DNA of 64,000 nt from Polytrichum commune (taxonomy: Eukaryota; Streptophyta; Polytrichopsida; Polytrichales; Polytrichaceae): NCBI GenBank assembly GCA_950295325.1, contig OX485807.1:1550501-1614500 (forward strand). Reading direction: 5' to 3'. Made by a program: the position numbers and the translations under genes. The stretch's first letter is position 1. Each line of letters begins with the position of its first letter. This document shows positions 49,001 through 58,574 of the stretch, in pieces. The notes below the pieces were generated by a model that worked only from the letters and a program-made list of their open reading frames with translations, was not told the DNA's origin and did no database searches.

Positions 49001-49100
49001 TATACTCTCTGGCTGCCGCTCTATCTTCTCTAGCTTTATCACTAGCTGCCTTCCTTACGGATGCAGATTGAGAATGAGATTTTTCATGTGCGGATTCCAG
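43059..49100 (-). CDS. Gag-Pol polyprotein of the Ty3/Gypsy element
   Basis: Single open frame of more than 1914 codons ending at 43059. Counting from 48803, I see the Gag core (FLWFSRQQPFANW, about residue 127), four zinc knuckles (WCNNC about 344, KCTFC about 368, VCFRCGEIGHYAGDC about 468, LCGNC about 491), protease DTGSS (about 748), reverse transcriptase FLDD (about 1208), RNase H YVDAS (about 1354), integrase zinc-binding region (about 1563) and core with ISDRGTHF (about 1693), and a GPYK motif near the end. All are intact, so it may be competent for transposition. The first ATG in this frame is at 48608. The frame stays open upstream to about 49110 without an ATG, with plausible basic protein sequence, so the true N-terminus may need splicing, recoding or a non-AUG start. 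Confidence 0.93.
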   Translation of the reverse strand: MESAHEKSHSQSASVRKAASDKAREDRAAAREYRKQTQDRRRSWVKPFLEEAREGSGSIPGDIFKTPVNKPTTSVERDFLSPKVLFTDNSPLTSSPTPPLWATAYERTPSPELDPKAYANVQGNPLFTPYTPSVPIAQLVPPPLQPVVQLQPVVQLPPIVPLPNMAANPPRINSVVNLPYFQGRPGTDPDVHVRKFEIACAANSVPPDKQMEVFAATLQENAFLWFSRQQPFANWNDLKNAFLQYFRPLGFENSLMEKLRTIRMSINETIDNYWGRMSDILLRMPNHQIPNNFLRNIFIGGLYPFELKLYVRERAPATAEAAFALAKAWEESRIEDRYTFDTYNYDLYDLHGNDQSYHPVLPGQSLTYPGAKPMIDATQFKHPSADLFTPPRLMMKPTPVVQNNSQELALMDITKKLADLEVKITKGANKRPPPTEERTNVWCNNCKGHGHLSNECPTPKGLRVKCTFCGGNHSVNECWNLPRNRAVNQIDANQSRPWQQERMGDMPNMGYNPKRNFNRRQVPLSFGNQPTWGDTNQPPNWRGPPYNPRTQNYKTPMPNQYVVCFRCGEIGHYAGDCPNPRKVQQYIPLCGNCKEAGHPTTECDQPRKEGPPSDRDWKKGKHVTIQEDERQDRNVHRVQHSKRLDEEVSVVTTRSQKQPLKQQNGSSTERFNEQHSDLETSLSEYAQAPLIRAPKDKIIVEANVVPTTILEQAQIPSPSVVTNPPVVVSNPHTPIVPTNVLHPRLKTLARRERPKGKMTSSRSSRTMMLSKDLKPYDIMEDLDKIQPTITMKQLLAVAPQCRSSLSSSMIRRRPKPATVHDITLSRDPGAPTVDVIIGGALIPGFQIDTGSSVNLMNVETMNELGISNVVSTTIILKMADSSRVKPLGVLEQIPTLVANIEYKIDYVVFKTMDGVQSYPGLLGRTWLLDAQAKEDWGKGTLTIGSGLKKIILPLFPTQYHGETQDEETEFTSDDGYETERETTVSESIHRINDKPFQYGPVGMGEYFCALGDGDSDDAILAWQNTLPVNMVNNTKIHSFDQLRLVHIVQEEEERPQTLVKDELAKKWESTMFESDQPVKNYVVKNVCKDMNLSDDNTPRIIKVYEKITDDEWKFWRDFFKRNIKVFAWTYKDLRGVPPEICEHKIILEEGTTPVRQRQYRMNPKYSLLVKEEVDKLLEVGIIYPIPYSDWVSPIVVVPKKNGKLRICVDYRKLNSVTKKDYFPLPFTDSMLDGVAGYDCYSFMDGFSGYNQISIYPPHRPLTAFTTPWGVFAHARMPFGMCNSPGTFSRLGVNTFQKYLHRTMEVFLDDFAVYSTKEKHAQHLQECFDECMKVGISINTAKSVFLVPFGKLVGHIISKQGVATDPEKIAIISSLPIPTTVSEVKGFLGHTGYYRRFIFRYSVIAMPLTELLKRTDTPPVWTQACTEAFNKLKKKLASAPILVAPNWEKDFEVYVDASNVAVGAVLSQKDEKGHDHPIYFASRQLVQAERNYTVTEREALGMIFSVQKFRHYLLGYKFVFHVDHDALKYMINKPQLSGRIARWVLLLQEFNFTIQVRPGKSHANADHLSRLSDALGTEPIDDSFPDADLFFIEKVSPEYAEIINYLQTNTFPRDFSKKQQQRLAFRAAPYSIIADTLYKKGKDGVLRRCILSSEIPLILQGCHSDPAGGHFAGNVTARKVLQAGYWWPTLFNDCVTYARQCDVCQRVGKPTDTSAMPLHPILALAPFEKWRIDFVGPINPPSKSGRHRYILVATDYATKWAEAEATKRGDKETVAKFLKTSILSRFGCPRELISDRGTHFVNDVIELLTDKYKIKHRLTTPYHPRANGQTEKTNGILCKIITKTVQGSMVDWDIKLLDALWAYRTAYKVTTKFTPFQLVYGQEAILPIELELPSLRIALEERLDDSESLEERIAMLEKLDEIRAQAYLNTAAIQKWRKTYYDSKMKNKVISDNDLVLLYDSRFQKFPGKFKIRWQGPYKVVKSYENGSCDLEDFQGRPLATRINGNRLKIYCTN

Positions 49101-49131
49101 TTTGACTATCTGTCCCTAACTACACCATCTT

Positions 49132-49632
49132 CTACCTACATATTAAACTAAACTTAATTGGGTGAAGGTAGAGTTGTACAGGTTCTCGCTGCATAAAGTC
49201 GGGTATAAAGGGTGTGGCTCGATAATTCGGGCTTCTGAATATAAACTTGTACTTCTTCCTAGATAACTTGATTCCTTGCCATGTACCGTCCACTGGAGGT
49301 ACTACTCTCGACGTTACACTCTTCAATCTTCCGTAGATACAGAATAAGAACCAAAGGGAAAAGGGTAATACAGGGATATCATTCTTCACAATCACTCTTC
49401 TATATTCCTCTCCTTGGTCCCAAACTCTGTTGGTAATATTCCACTGCAAATCTAAGGGTAAAGCTACAAATCGCTCTATGAATTCTTTGGGTGAGGGTAC
49501 TCTCTCATGCTTAATACGGATTCCGTCCCCGTGGTAAGCAAGGCGAAAAAATCTATATAAAGCCGAAAATAAATATGGTCCCGAATATACTTCAAATGCA
49601 TTAGACTCAGATATTTGCCAACACCACTCCAT
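49132..49632 (-). CDS. Small ORF before gag (ORF0b), unknown function
   Basis: 166 aa from the ATG at 49632, between the primer site and gag. No recognised domain; it is aromatic-rich with SGPYLFSALYRFFRLAYHGD. The frame is open upstream of the ATG and overlaps the end of ORF0a by about 27 nt, so the two may be joined by frameshifting or may once have been a single ORF. It stops at a TAG just before the gag frame opens. Confidence 0.5.
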   Translation of the reverse strand: MEWCWQISESNAFEVYSGPYLFSALYRFFRLAYHGDGIRIKHERVPSPKEFIERFVALPLDLQWNITNRVWDQGEEYRRVIVKNDIPVLPFSLWFLFCIYGRLKSVTSRVVPPVDGTWQGIKLSRKKYKFIFRSPNYRATPFIPDFMQREPVQLYLHPIKFSLICR

Positions 49633-49645
49633 TAATTCTTCAAGA

Positions 49646-50116
49646 CTAACTAGAGCAATATCGACACTGGGTTATGTCGATTGTCCTAGGCAGTCTCGGT
49701 AACTCTATTTGATCTTCTCTATAATATCCTCTACGAGTCTTCGTTAGGATCCTAGTTTGGCTTGTAGACACACTACCCCCTTCTCTAAACTCTTGTACTT
49801 TCCCTTGTTGAATATGTCTCCACAATGTTTCAGCACCGGGAAGATTATCCTCTCTATACGGGTTTCTCCTCAATCTCTCTGACGTGTTATACACGTAGTG
49901 TTCTAGTCTAGTGAGTCTATCAGTGAAGATACTCAAAAGTTCATAAATTCGGTTATCAATTTTTATAATGGGTTGGGACACTGGACAAACATGATGAGAC
50001 TTAGGGTAATTTGTAGGACTAGCGACAGGTGAATGACGTGGGTTGTGACTCCTAATCTCTTGCACCTTATCCCTAATCCTATGCCCTCTAAGTCTCCATT
50101 TGTTTTGTGTATTCAT
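49646..50116 (-). CDS. Small ORF before gag (ORF0a), unknown function
   Basis: 156 aa from the ATG at 50116 (MNTQNKWRLRGHRIRDK). The protein is basic and polar with no recognised domain; a central segment (IYELLSIFTDRLTRLEHYV) may form a short coiled coil. It is the first ORF downstream of the primer site. Upstream accessory ORFs are known in some Tat-lineage elements such as Ogre, which supports a real coding role, but no homology can be claimed by eye. Confidence 0.45.
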   Translation of the reverse strand: MNTQNKWRLRGHRIRDKVQEIRSHNPRHSPVASPTNYPKSHHVCPVSQPIIKIDNRIYELLSIFTDRLTRLEHYVYNTSERLRRNPYREDNLPGAETLWRHIQQGKVQEFREGGSVSTSQTRILTKTRRGYYREDQIELPRLPRTIDITQCRYCSS

Positions 50117-50183
50117 TGTAATTGACACCGGTCATTTGTTAATTATCCCTTTCCAATTTAACCTTAAAAGACGACCACAGCCT

Positions 50184-50201
50184 TCCCCGGCAGCGGCGCC
50201 A
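50184..50201 (-). other. Primer binding site, Asp-tRNA type
   Basis: The plus strand reads tccccggcagcggcgcca. This equals the 3' end of plant tRNA-Asp including CCA with one mismatch (G for A), so the minus strand is its complement. It lies four bases from the 5' LTR. Confidence 0.9.
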
Positions 50202-50205
50202 AAAA

Positions 50206-51175
50206 TGTAGTAAGTTTTTGGTTTCTCTCTAAACAACAAAACCCAGGGAACAATGTCTCCAGGAAGACTGAGATAGTGTCTATAAGGGTTAATGTCACTT
50301 TGGATTAAGGTTCATAATAACAACTTAGGTTCTTTCTTATTCCATTCCTTCTTTAATTCTTCATTCCTCCCCTCTTATGGTTCTTTTGTGCTTCCTCAGT
50401 CGTGAGTGATTCCGTCCTATCTTTGGGGTAATTTTCTATCACTCTACGTTTTTGACCTATTGCAGTTGTGAAGCTCAATGGCTTTGGCAATAGTCTTTTC
50501 GGATCTTGGCGATAGTCTTCCAATGGATTTTCATCCTATTGGGGTTAGTATCTTCTTCCTTCGTTAATTGATTATTTAATGCTATCAATCATAATTCAAA
50601 TTGTATTGCTCAAAGAATTTGTTCCTTCACTTTATCTCATTTATCATTTATTACTCATAATGAAAAATTCACTTATCTCATGCTCTTCATTGTCCCACAC
50701 AACACACAAGACATGCTTGAATTCCTGCATCCTTCTTCCATAATCACATAACACATAGGCTATAGCCATTAGGTTCCAACACAACCTATTACAACGGCTA
50801 GCCTAATTCCTCTCACATCAAACCATATCTTTCTCATTCCTAATCATGTCAAAGCACGTTCTTTGTGGATTGGATTATTTATCGACTCGACATCATCATG
50901 ACACTCCGATTCTCATCATGTTTCGATAATCCCTCTAAACTTCTTGTCTCTCGAGGTAATGTCTCTCAACTCAGAACTACTTTATCATCATGACAACCTC
51001 GGTTACTTAAGTGGACCTTCTGGTGCCCTCATTGCTTCCCTCTTAGTGATAACCTCGGACAACTCTCTTTCCCTCATTCTCTCTCTCGCTCTCGCACAGG
51101 CTATAGGCAGTTATAAGACCTCCCAGTGCCCATGCCTACCAGCTCTCGGTTCTTCCTCTTGTGCCACTCTCAGCA

Positions 51176-51220
<45 letters not shown>

Positions 51221-52141
51221 GTGTATCTCTCAGTAACTTGGTTGGCTCTGTAACTCTCTTGTTTCTACTGCGGCTCTCCTTTCTCGGTAATCTCAGCCTT
51301 AATCTGATCTCCTTGGCTATGCCTACTGTTCTGACAACTCTTGCTCAAGTTCTTACAGATGCTCTCACTTCGCTGTATCCCAACTACAGACTATGGCCAT
51401 TTCCATTTATCTTTACTTCGGCGATAGTCCATCCCTCTTTATGCTTCGTTCCTCTCTCTCACTGCCAATCACTCTCTGATTTCCACCTTAAGATAACTCC
51501 TCAATCTCAATCCAACAGGTTTCTTTCACAATGCAGGTTGCGACCTTTCACTCTCTCCTTTTTCCAATATGTCTCCAACTTCGATATCAACTTCGTTAAT
51601 TTGTCAACAGACTCTTTGGTCGCCGCTCTTCTTCACTCACAGATCCTCATGCTTGACTCAACTCCTTCCACTCAAGTCGTGCTAATTTCATTCACTCGTG
51701 CAAACTACTTGTGCACTGATTCAACAATAATGATCACATACATATTATGGCCATACTCAACATTTCCATGCAACTGTCTTTACTTCCTCAAACTAATTAC
51801 ATCTTACTTAGCTACATCCCTCTATCACAGACGGCGATGTTCCAGCTCTGATCCTACTTCAAAAAAACAACTATGCTTGAGTCTAACTCTATCGCCTATA
51901 GCCTGATTCTCTACAGCTATGGCTTCAGTAGATATAACGAGAAGTGTCTTCTCTCTGGCGATAGCCCGCTTATCAAGATCGGAGCTCCTGACGGTTGCAA
52001 CTCCTGAAACTTCTTCCCTCGGCCTATAGCCTGCCGCTTTCATCCTAGACTAACTTTCATCCATCGTTTTAGTTACTTTATCACAAAAGAAAAGTTTTTT
52101 CTTCCTTTCTACCAGGCTATGGCCAGAAAATTGGTATTACA
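50206..52141 (-). repeat. 5' LTR (1936 bp)
   Basis: Near-identical partner of 37347-39280. Differences seen are T versus C near 51956 (39096 in the other LTR), G versus T near 52065, and 2 extra bases in the (CT)n tract near 51178-51217. It should carry the element promoter; I could not pinpoint a TATA box. Confidence 0.95.
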
Positions 52142-52146
52142 TGAGT

Positions 52147-52647
52147 TAACAACCTCAAGATTTCAAATTGGAACTTGTTTTCTCAAAGCATTCCATATTT
52201 TGTCAATTTTTGGCAATGCCATGGAAACTATACTTCAAGTTAATTTTACAAATCTGGGAATTGTTATATTCTGAGGCTTAAATGCATGTCAAATGGGGGT
52301 GTGCATGCAAAACTTCCCTTCAAATGAGGTATGCTTATTCAAAGCCCCTGACATAGTTATGCATGGTTAATTGCAAGAGTGTCTCAATGAATTTACCAAC
52401 CAAAAAAGTGTCCTTCACAATATGAGAGGAAATAATCGCATGCAAGTGTGTCTCTCATTCATCCATATTAAGAATAACATATGTCTTTTGTATGTTTGTG
52501 ATTAATTCATTTCAAAATAATCACATCCAACTAAATTGGGGGCTTTGTAGCTAATTCCAACTACAAAGTACTGAAATATTGTAACTTGAGACAATCTAAG
52601 CTCAAATATTTGCTTAAGTATTGTCATTAAAGTTCTTGAGGATTGCA

Positions 52648-52678
<31 letters not shown>

Positions 52679-53640
52679 CCGTAGGCTAAGTGGAACTAGT
52701 TTCTATAGGAGGTCCAATAATTTTCAAAATTGGATGAGATCCAAAGGAGTCAGAAATTCAAGCATGAATGGGTCGTTCACCACAATATGCTAGACAATTG
52801 AGTCTCAAATATTTCTTTTTACCCATTCTTTTTCTTAGTCAACTAACAATTTAACAAATCCATCAAACCATGTTGGCAATGTTGAGCTTAGATTGGATTT
52901 ACTTGGTCAACATGCAAAATTGGTTGTCAAAAAGGCATTTTATTTATTTGATTATTGTGCTAGTTTTTTGGATTGGGAAACAATCAAGACTTGTAGGCCA
53001 TTTAATAGAATTGGACTCTAAGTAGAAGTACATAAGCTCTCATACTTATGTGACCATGTTATGTCATGTTTGAATGAACTGTTGATTTAAATTCAACTCT
53101 CCGATACCACGATGACAAAATTTTGTATTCTTCTTGTAATTTTCATTTTTCATTTTTTTGTTTGTAAAAGTATGTGGGAAAAGTTAATGCTTTACATGAT
53201 GTCCATCAAATTTGGGGCCCTTCATTTTACAAAGCAAAAGAGAACTTTAGCCTTGAACATTGGTTGAGGCATTTACACATGTCTACAAAAATGTCATGCG
53301 TGCCAACATCTACATGGACAAAAGCCCATTTCACTAAAATGTCTACATCCTCGAGAGCTTTCATTATATTTTTGTAACTCCTAGTCCAATATTTCAAATA
53401 TCCATACGTCAATTATTCATACACCACAAGATGGTGGAGGTTTTATATGAATGCTTCAAAATCATATCAAAAGAACTTTCATAAACTTTACCAAATTTTA
53501 AATCATGTGAGAACGGAGAATGTTGTCCCCAAAAGCTCTTTGGAGGGACCAATGCCCATGTGAAACGGTTTAAATGTTCAATCATGAATTTAATGATTTT
53601 GTTTGGGAAAACCATGTGAAAGACAATGACCCCTTTAGTT
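52147..53640 (-). pseudogene. DUF247 copy C, part interrupted by the Ty3 element
   Basis: 52147-52230 continues the DUF247 C-terminal coding match broken off at 37346 (aacaacctcaagatttcaaa here against aataacttcacaaattcaaa at 1044-1063). After about 1 kb of unrelated sequence including a poly(T) tract (about 52650-52678), the match resumes at 53245-53640. There, minus-strand frames give RSYKNIMKALEDVDILVKW, equivalent to copy A near 1200-1290, and LVVYE followed by a stop codon. The protein is broken by stops, indels and two insertions. Confidence 0.8.
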
Positions 53641-54239
53641 CATAGGGAATGCTAACATAGTGTAGTATTTATGCAATAGACCTCAAGGATGGAGAAGGCT
53701 TGATGTCTTCCTTTACGTGCTATCCTCCCCCCCCAATCCCCACCAAGAAAAAATTGAAAATTGAAAACTTAGTCAACTATATTATAACGCATACTACACT
53801 TTTGATAGTTGATTCAACTCCGACATCAAGGGTCTCCAACCAAATTGAATATTATAGGTGAGTTACTTAGGCCACTTGTCCACGGAATTCTCCCAAATGC
53901 AAATTGAATATGATGGGGTAGGATTCATATTGTGCCAACTAGCTACTCTCAGCTTCTCAAATCCGGGTCCGGGTTACTTACCTCCTCCTCCTAAAATCGG
54001 TCTTCAAGCCTTCACTGACTAACAGGTTGCAAAGTGCTTTAGTAGGCGCATAGAAGTCTAATGGCCCATGTCCATGGCCCTTCACATTCTAGGAGGCCAC
54101 CATATTGTGGTTGGTCAACGGCATGTGCTTGTCTACATGAGAACACCTCCAATCCATTACTATCTAAAATTTAATGGGCGAGCGGCCTACAAGGAAACTC
54201 ACCCTAAGAGGGTTGGTTTGACGATGTAGCATCCATAAC
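53641..54239. other. Intergenic between DUF247 copies C and B
   Basis: No gene recognised. A C-run lies near 53727. This may be more of the duplicated flank whose partner would lie left of the window. Confidence 0.4.
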
Positions 54240-57200
54240 GTCATCCCTATGAGTATCAAAGGTTAGATTAGTTTTGGTTCTTGAAACATATATCCAAAGT
54301 CTACATATATAAACATAATTGATTAGGCAAGGGACTACATTTGCAACAATTGATGCCAATTGAAAGTATTTAGGTGCATAACCCATGTTCACATTTGTAT
54401 GATTAGATGAAATGGTAACTTTTAAAACTTGATGTTACACTTCTTTGTAAACATTTTATTAATGTATTCCAAAAATTCAACAACTTATTAAGGAAGTATA
54501 GCTATAGTTCAAGTTCATAGGTAAACTCTATGCATTTCAAATGCTATTATTCTCTAGTTGTATGAATGAAGAAAGAGACTCAAAACTCATCCAAACAGTG
54601 CATGTGCAACACATTCAAAAACAAATGGATGTACTACACGACTAAAAGTTACCAAACTCTAATCATTTTACTAAGTGACTTTGAAATGAGAATACAGTAA
54701 TGACAATGACAATTACAAAAATAGTAATAAACATAATAAGTGCAAGCATTAGATTGTAATTCATAGTATTTAGACTCTCTTAGGGCATGTTGCAAGAATT
54801 AAATTGATTGGGGACATATTTGTTTGGAATATAATTTTCCTTTCTTTTATAGTCAAAGATCACAATTCACAATAAAACTCTAGTGTATAGTGAGGTTATT
54901 CCCAAGTCACATGCGTAAACTAACATTCAAAACCCATGCAAAAAGTCATACCATGTGAAACACATTCAAAATCAAATGGATGCATTAAAATCCCTCCCTC
55001 CCCCTACAAATTTACTAAACGTTTGAAGATAAACTTCCTCACTAAAATGAAAATAGAATTAGAAATAGAAACATAAATTACCAAATAATAAGTACATGTA
55101 TTCCATATTTCTACTCTCTCTAAAGGCATGATGCATGAATGGGCCTCCTATGTCAGTGAGGAGGGAAATGGGGTTGCATTCCATTGGAGCCAATGACATT
55201 TACGTAAGTTTGAATTAGTGTCCCTATAGTCACAAGAGTGGCTGCAATAACAGACAATACAAAGCACGGTCTTGAGCAAAACAACTTCACAAATTCAAAC
55301 CGGAGCTTATTTCTTCTCTTCCCTACATATTTATTCACTTTTGTCAACATTAACAAAAACTCCTCAGTTATGGAGGGGATCTCTATATTATTATTGATGT
55401 TTTTCCACATGACTAAAACATAATCATGCGTGCCAGCATGCATCTGTATAACACCCCATTTCACTAAAAGATTGACATCCTCAGTGGTTTTCATGAGATT
55501 TTCCATGAAAGTCGAGTAACTTCTAGCACAACATTTCGAAGGGCCATATGTCAATTGTTCATGCACCACAAGATTGCGGAGATATCTCTTGGTCCCATCA
55601 TACACACGGAGGAACGGAATCCATAAGCAACCTCTTTCAAATGATATATCTTCAAAACATGTGAACTCCTTGCCTTTTATCCGCACTCCACATGCCTCCA
55701 AATAAGTGGCTGAAGGTACACTCTGATAACGTTTATCATGGCGTCCATGTGAGTCCCCACACAAGATGCGGTAGCTCTTATCCAGAATGTGGGAGGCCCC
55801 TTCCAACTTACCACCTTCTAGTTGTAACCTTTTCTCCATCCTTTGCTTGAAAATGGTATCACTTTCAGCCTGGGAAATCCCAGGCCTGTGAAAATAACCC
55901 CAAACCACAGTTCCCAATATTCCATCCTTGCCACTGTTCATGCTCCCATGCTTCAATGAACTTGCAACCCCCCGTCCTCAGAATGCGGACCACTCTCTCC
56001 AACAACACCATGGGAATCTGGTTGTCAACCAAATAGAAATCATAGCAGTTTAAGTAATCCAAATGCACACGCATCACCTGGGTTTCCATCACTTTCTGCA
56101 ACGGCGGGCTCAAGCTCTTCATTCCTCCACCCCGCCTCTGCATCCATATAACCAGGAAAAGCGCATCCAAAGCCAGAAGGCACCTTATATCCGCAATGCT
56201 GTGCGATTTTGCATGAGGGCTTTGACCATACACTGCTTCCCAATGGCTCTTCTCCTCTACGACTACATCTTCGCAAAACTCATTCCATGTGTCTCCTGTC
56301 AGACTCAATGCTCTTGCTACTTGGATTTTAAAGCGTTCGGTGCCATCAGTTTGAAGAGTATCAGGGGCACGATGGTGTAGCCCAAATCGCCAAGTCTTGG
56401 GATCAAAGTGATCGCTGCCGGTCCTCATGAAATCAGGTACTTTCCAACACACCACTTCTGAGAAATCGTTGGCATCATCTCTCAAAAGCGCATCGTGGAC
56501 AAGACAAATCCAACTCATGGGTTCAGTTCCCGTATACGTTTCAAGAGCAGTATTGAGTGGAGGAATCATAGCTCCGGATTCAGACGTCCCCGTATTTGTT
56601 TCGAGCCCGACTACATCGACCGCAGTGTCAACTTGAGGGATTACATCGGGCACCGTTCCCACATGCCTTTCAAGCTCGACCTTTTCAAGCACAGTGCTTA
56701 TTTCAGGAATCAAACATTTTGCAGGTCCAGTGTCCGTATTCTCTGACATTGTTTCGATCAAAAAATCAGTCGAGAAAGTATATTCAGAAAGCCGTACCAA
56801 CTAATAGCTCCTTCTGGTCTGAAAGCTTTGCAAATCCTTACGCCTTGGGAATCGCCAATATATGGTACTCAGTGTGAACTAGTGAGGCTCCTGTTAGACA
56901 CCATTACACATATGTCACTAGAATTTTCAGCTTCATGACATGAGAAGTGTTCAGCCTACAGAAGAAAGGAAAAGGGGTTCCAGATAACATTCTGCCTATG
57001 TTGACAAAGATGTTGGTATAGACATTAGAAAGTGGATTGCGGAAACTATGTAAAACTTGAAGATATGAGCCAGACTTTCAAAAATCGAGAAAAAATCGCT
57101 ACTACATATTACGAAAATAACAACACATTGGCCACGGAAATGTATGGATAACAATGCAACATTGTTACAGCGTGCGTTTCCAATGCTTCACCGACACCAT

Positions 57201-58134
57201 TCTTTTTGTGGATACAAGTCATTAGAGTTCCTGCAATCCAAGAATGTGTGTTGGAATTGGATTGCAATGTCACTCCGTACAACCGTTCAAATGGGATGAG
57301 TAATCCTCCCAATGGCAATTGCACTCTTGATTGCATCCATTCAGAACTTTTGTTTAAACCTATCGAAGTTCACAATCACACATTCGTTCGTATTCCTAGG
57401 TCCCAATATAGATTGCCAGCCACAAAAAAAACCATCAATATCTCTGTGACATAGACGAGGATTGACTATTATCAGAAAATTGCCAAAAATGACTCGGTTA
57501 CTAGAACATTTTACCCTCCCAAGTATGCAAACCGCAAGCACGGAGATCCTTGAAAACCACCAAGTTCTTTACTAAACGGGAACCAAAGAGGACCTCACGT
57601 AAACAACTCGAGCCGCACACATCTACAATGTCAAACGGGAATAGAAGTATTGGAAGGTCGTGAAGATTTCCGACAGACAAGACTGCATCGAACAGATCTA
57701 CAAATCATCCACAACAAGGATGCAAAGGCAACCCAAACACCTCGAGATACACTCCTAAATGACCTCACGGGATGACTAGAATATCAGGATTCATATCAAA
57801 CGAAAAAATCAGGACCATTACAGAGCTTGGCATAGCTATTCAAGCACAAGTGCAGGAAGAAGATAGGCCATACCTGATCAAACAACCGAGCGACGGTCAC
57901 TGAAAATCTTAGATCCCGTGTAAACCATAAGACAGCTTGAACTAAGCGAGGATTAAGCAACGTGGCTCCAGGTAGGTGAAGTCGGAGGGGCTCTGCAAGA
58001 ATAAGGTCTCTGCTCGACGCCCTTTGCGATGTGACTCACCTTGAGCAGTGGGAAAGAGACTAGCCTCACTTTGGAAAAAAATGTCGATTGACGAGCGGTG
58101 GATGCACTTGGACACAAAAATCAATGCGAGACTA
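54240..58134. repeat. Segmental duplication, copy B
   Basis: Direct match to 1-4153; see that entry. It is the better copy for defining the empty site of the 3688-4063 insert. The right edge abuts an L1 fragment at 58136. Confidence 0.9.
55153..56749 (-). pseudogene. DUF247 copy B, frameshifted
   Basis: It matches copy A along its length, from MSENTDTGPAKC (ATG at 56749) to the C-terminal hydrophobic helix, but a 2-bp deletion near 55907 (one ac unit, compared with copy A near 1688) shifts the frame. The two frames overlap at 55865-55956. Copy A carries a short TYGES duplication absent here. Everything else, including the DNQIPMVLLERVVRI hallmark, is preserved, so inactivation may be recent, or the deletion could be a sequence error. 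Confidence 0.85.
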
Positions 58135-58135
58135 T

Positions 58136-58209
58136 GTTGAAGGTTTCATTTGCCCGGAAGTAGGGTTTGAATAACCCATTTGCTCATGAGGACTTTCATT
58201 GCATCTTCT
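58136..58209 (-). mobile_element. 74-bp fragment of the L1 LINE family
   Basis: Nearly identical to 19705-19778, from the post-RT part of the L1 remnant, in the same orientation. It is cut off exactly where the 3' tail of the RLE-type element begins, so that element probably inserted into an L1 copy. Confidence 0.85.
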
Positions 58210-58210
58210 A

Positions 58211-58256
58211 GAGAAGAAGAAGAAGAACTCCGGTCCCTGTAGGCAGGGGCCGGAGT
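58211..58256 (-). other. 3'-terminal hairpin and (TTC)n tail of the non-LTR element
   Basis: actccggtccctg at 58227-58239 pairs with 58244-58256 across a 4-nt loop (12 of 13 Watson-Crick, the other a G-U in one strand). It is followed on the element strand by a TTC microsatellite (58211-58226). Hairpins near the 3' end plus short repeats are what reverse transcriptases of stringent-type LINEs recognise; that role is inferred here. Confidence 0.55.
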
Positions 58257-58574
58257 GAATAAAGTGTTGTTCGTAAGACACCCTTGGCCATACCCCAGGG
58301 TATTGGCGTTGGGTGTAGTACTACTTCACCCTTTGCAGGGAGTAGACACTATACCTAGTAGCCAGTGACTTTACCGGTAAAACCGGGACCATGTGTGGGG
58401 TGGGCGGGTGGGTTGGGTTTTGGTGTGAGAGTTAGATAGGTAGATGGACCTTCCGATCCTTTTTTTTCCGAAATTGGTGTAATTAAAGTGTTTGTTTATC
58501 TTGGTCATAAAATTGTTTAATGAGTAGCTATGTTTTGTTGGTGTATAAATGATGGTTAGTTGTGTAGTTGGTCG

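Larger units (their letters stand above)
37347..52141 (-). mobile_element. Full-length Ty3/Gypsy LTR retrotransposon, about 14.8 kb
   Basis: The element is delimited by near-identical LTRs (37347-39280 and 50206-52141), both starting TGTAGTAAG and ending GTATTACA, and by a 5-bp TSD tgagt at 37342-37346 and 52142-52146. On the minus strand the order is 5' LTR, tRNA primer site, two small ORFs, gag-pol, spacer, long extra ORF, polypurine tract, 3' LTR. Integrase follows RT/RNase H, the Ty3/Gypsy order. No chromodomain is visible, and the tail RINGNRLKIYCTN is like the Athila/Tat side of the family. I saw only two substitutions and a 2-bp microsatellite difference between the LTRs, so insertion was recent. 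It lies inside DUF247 copy C. Confidence 0.96.
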
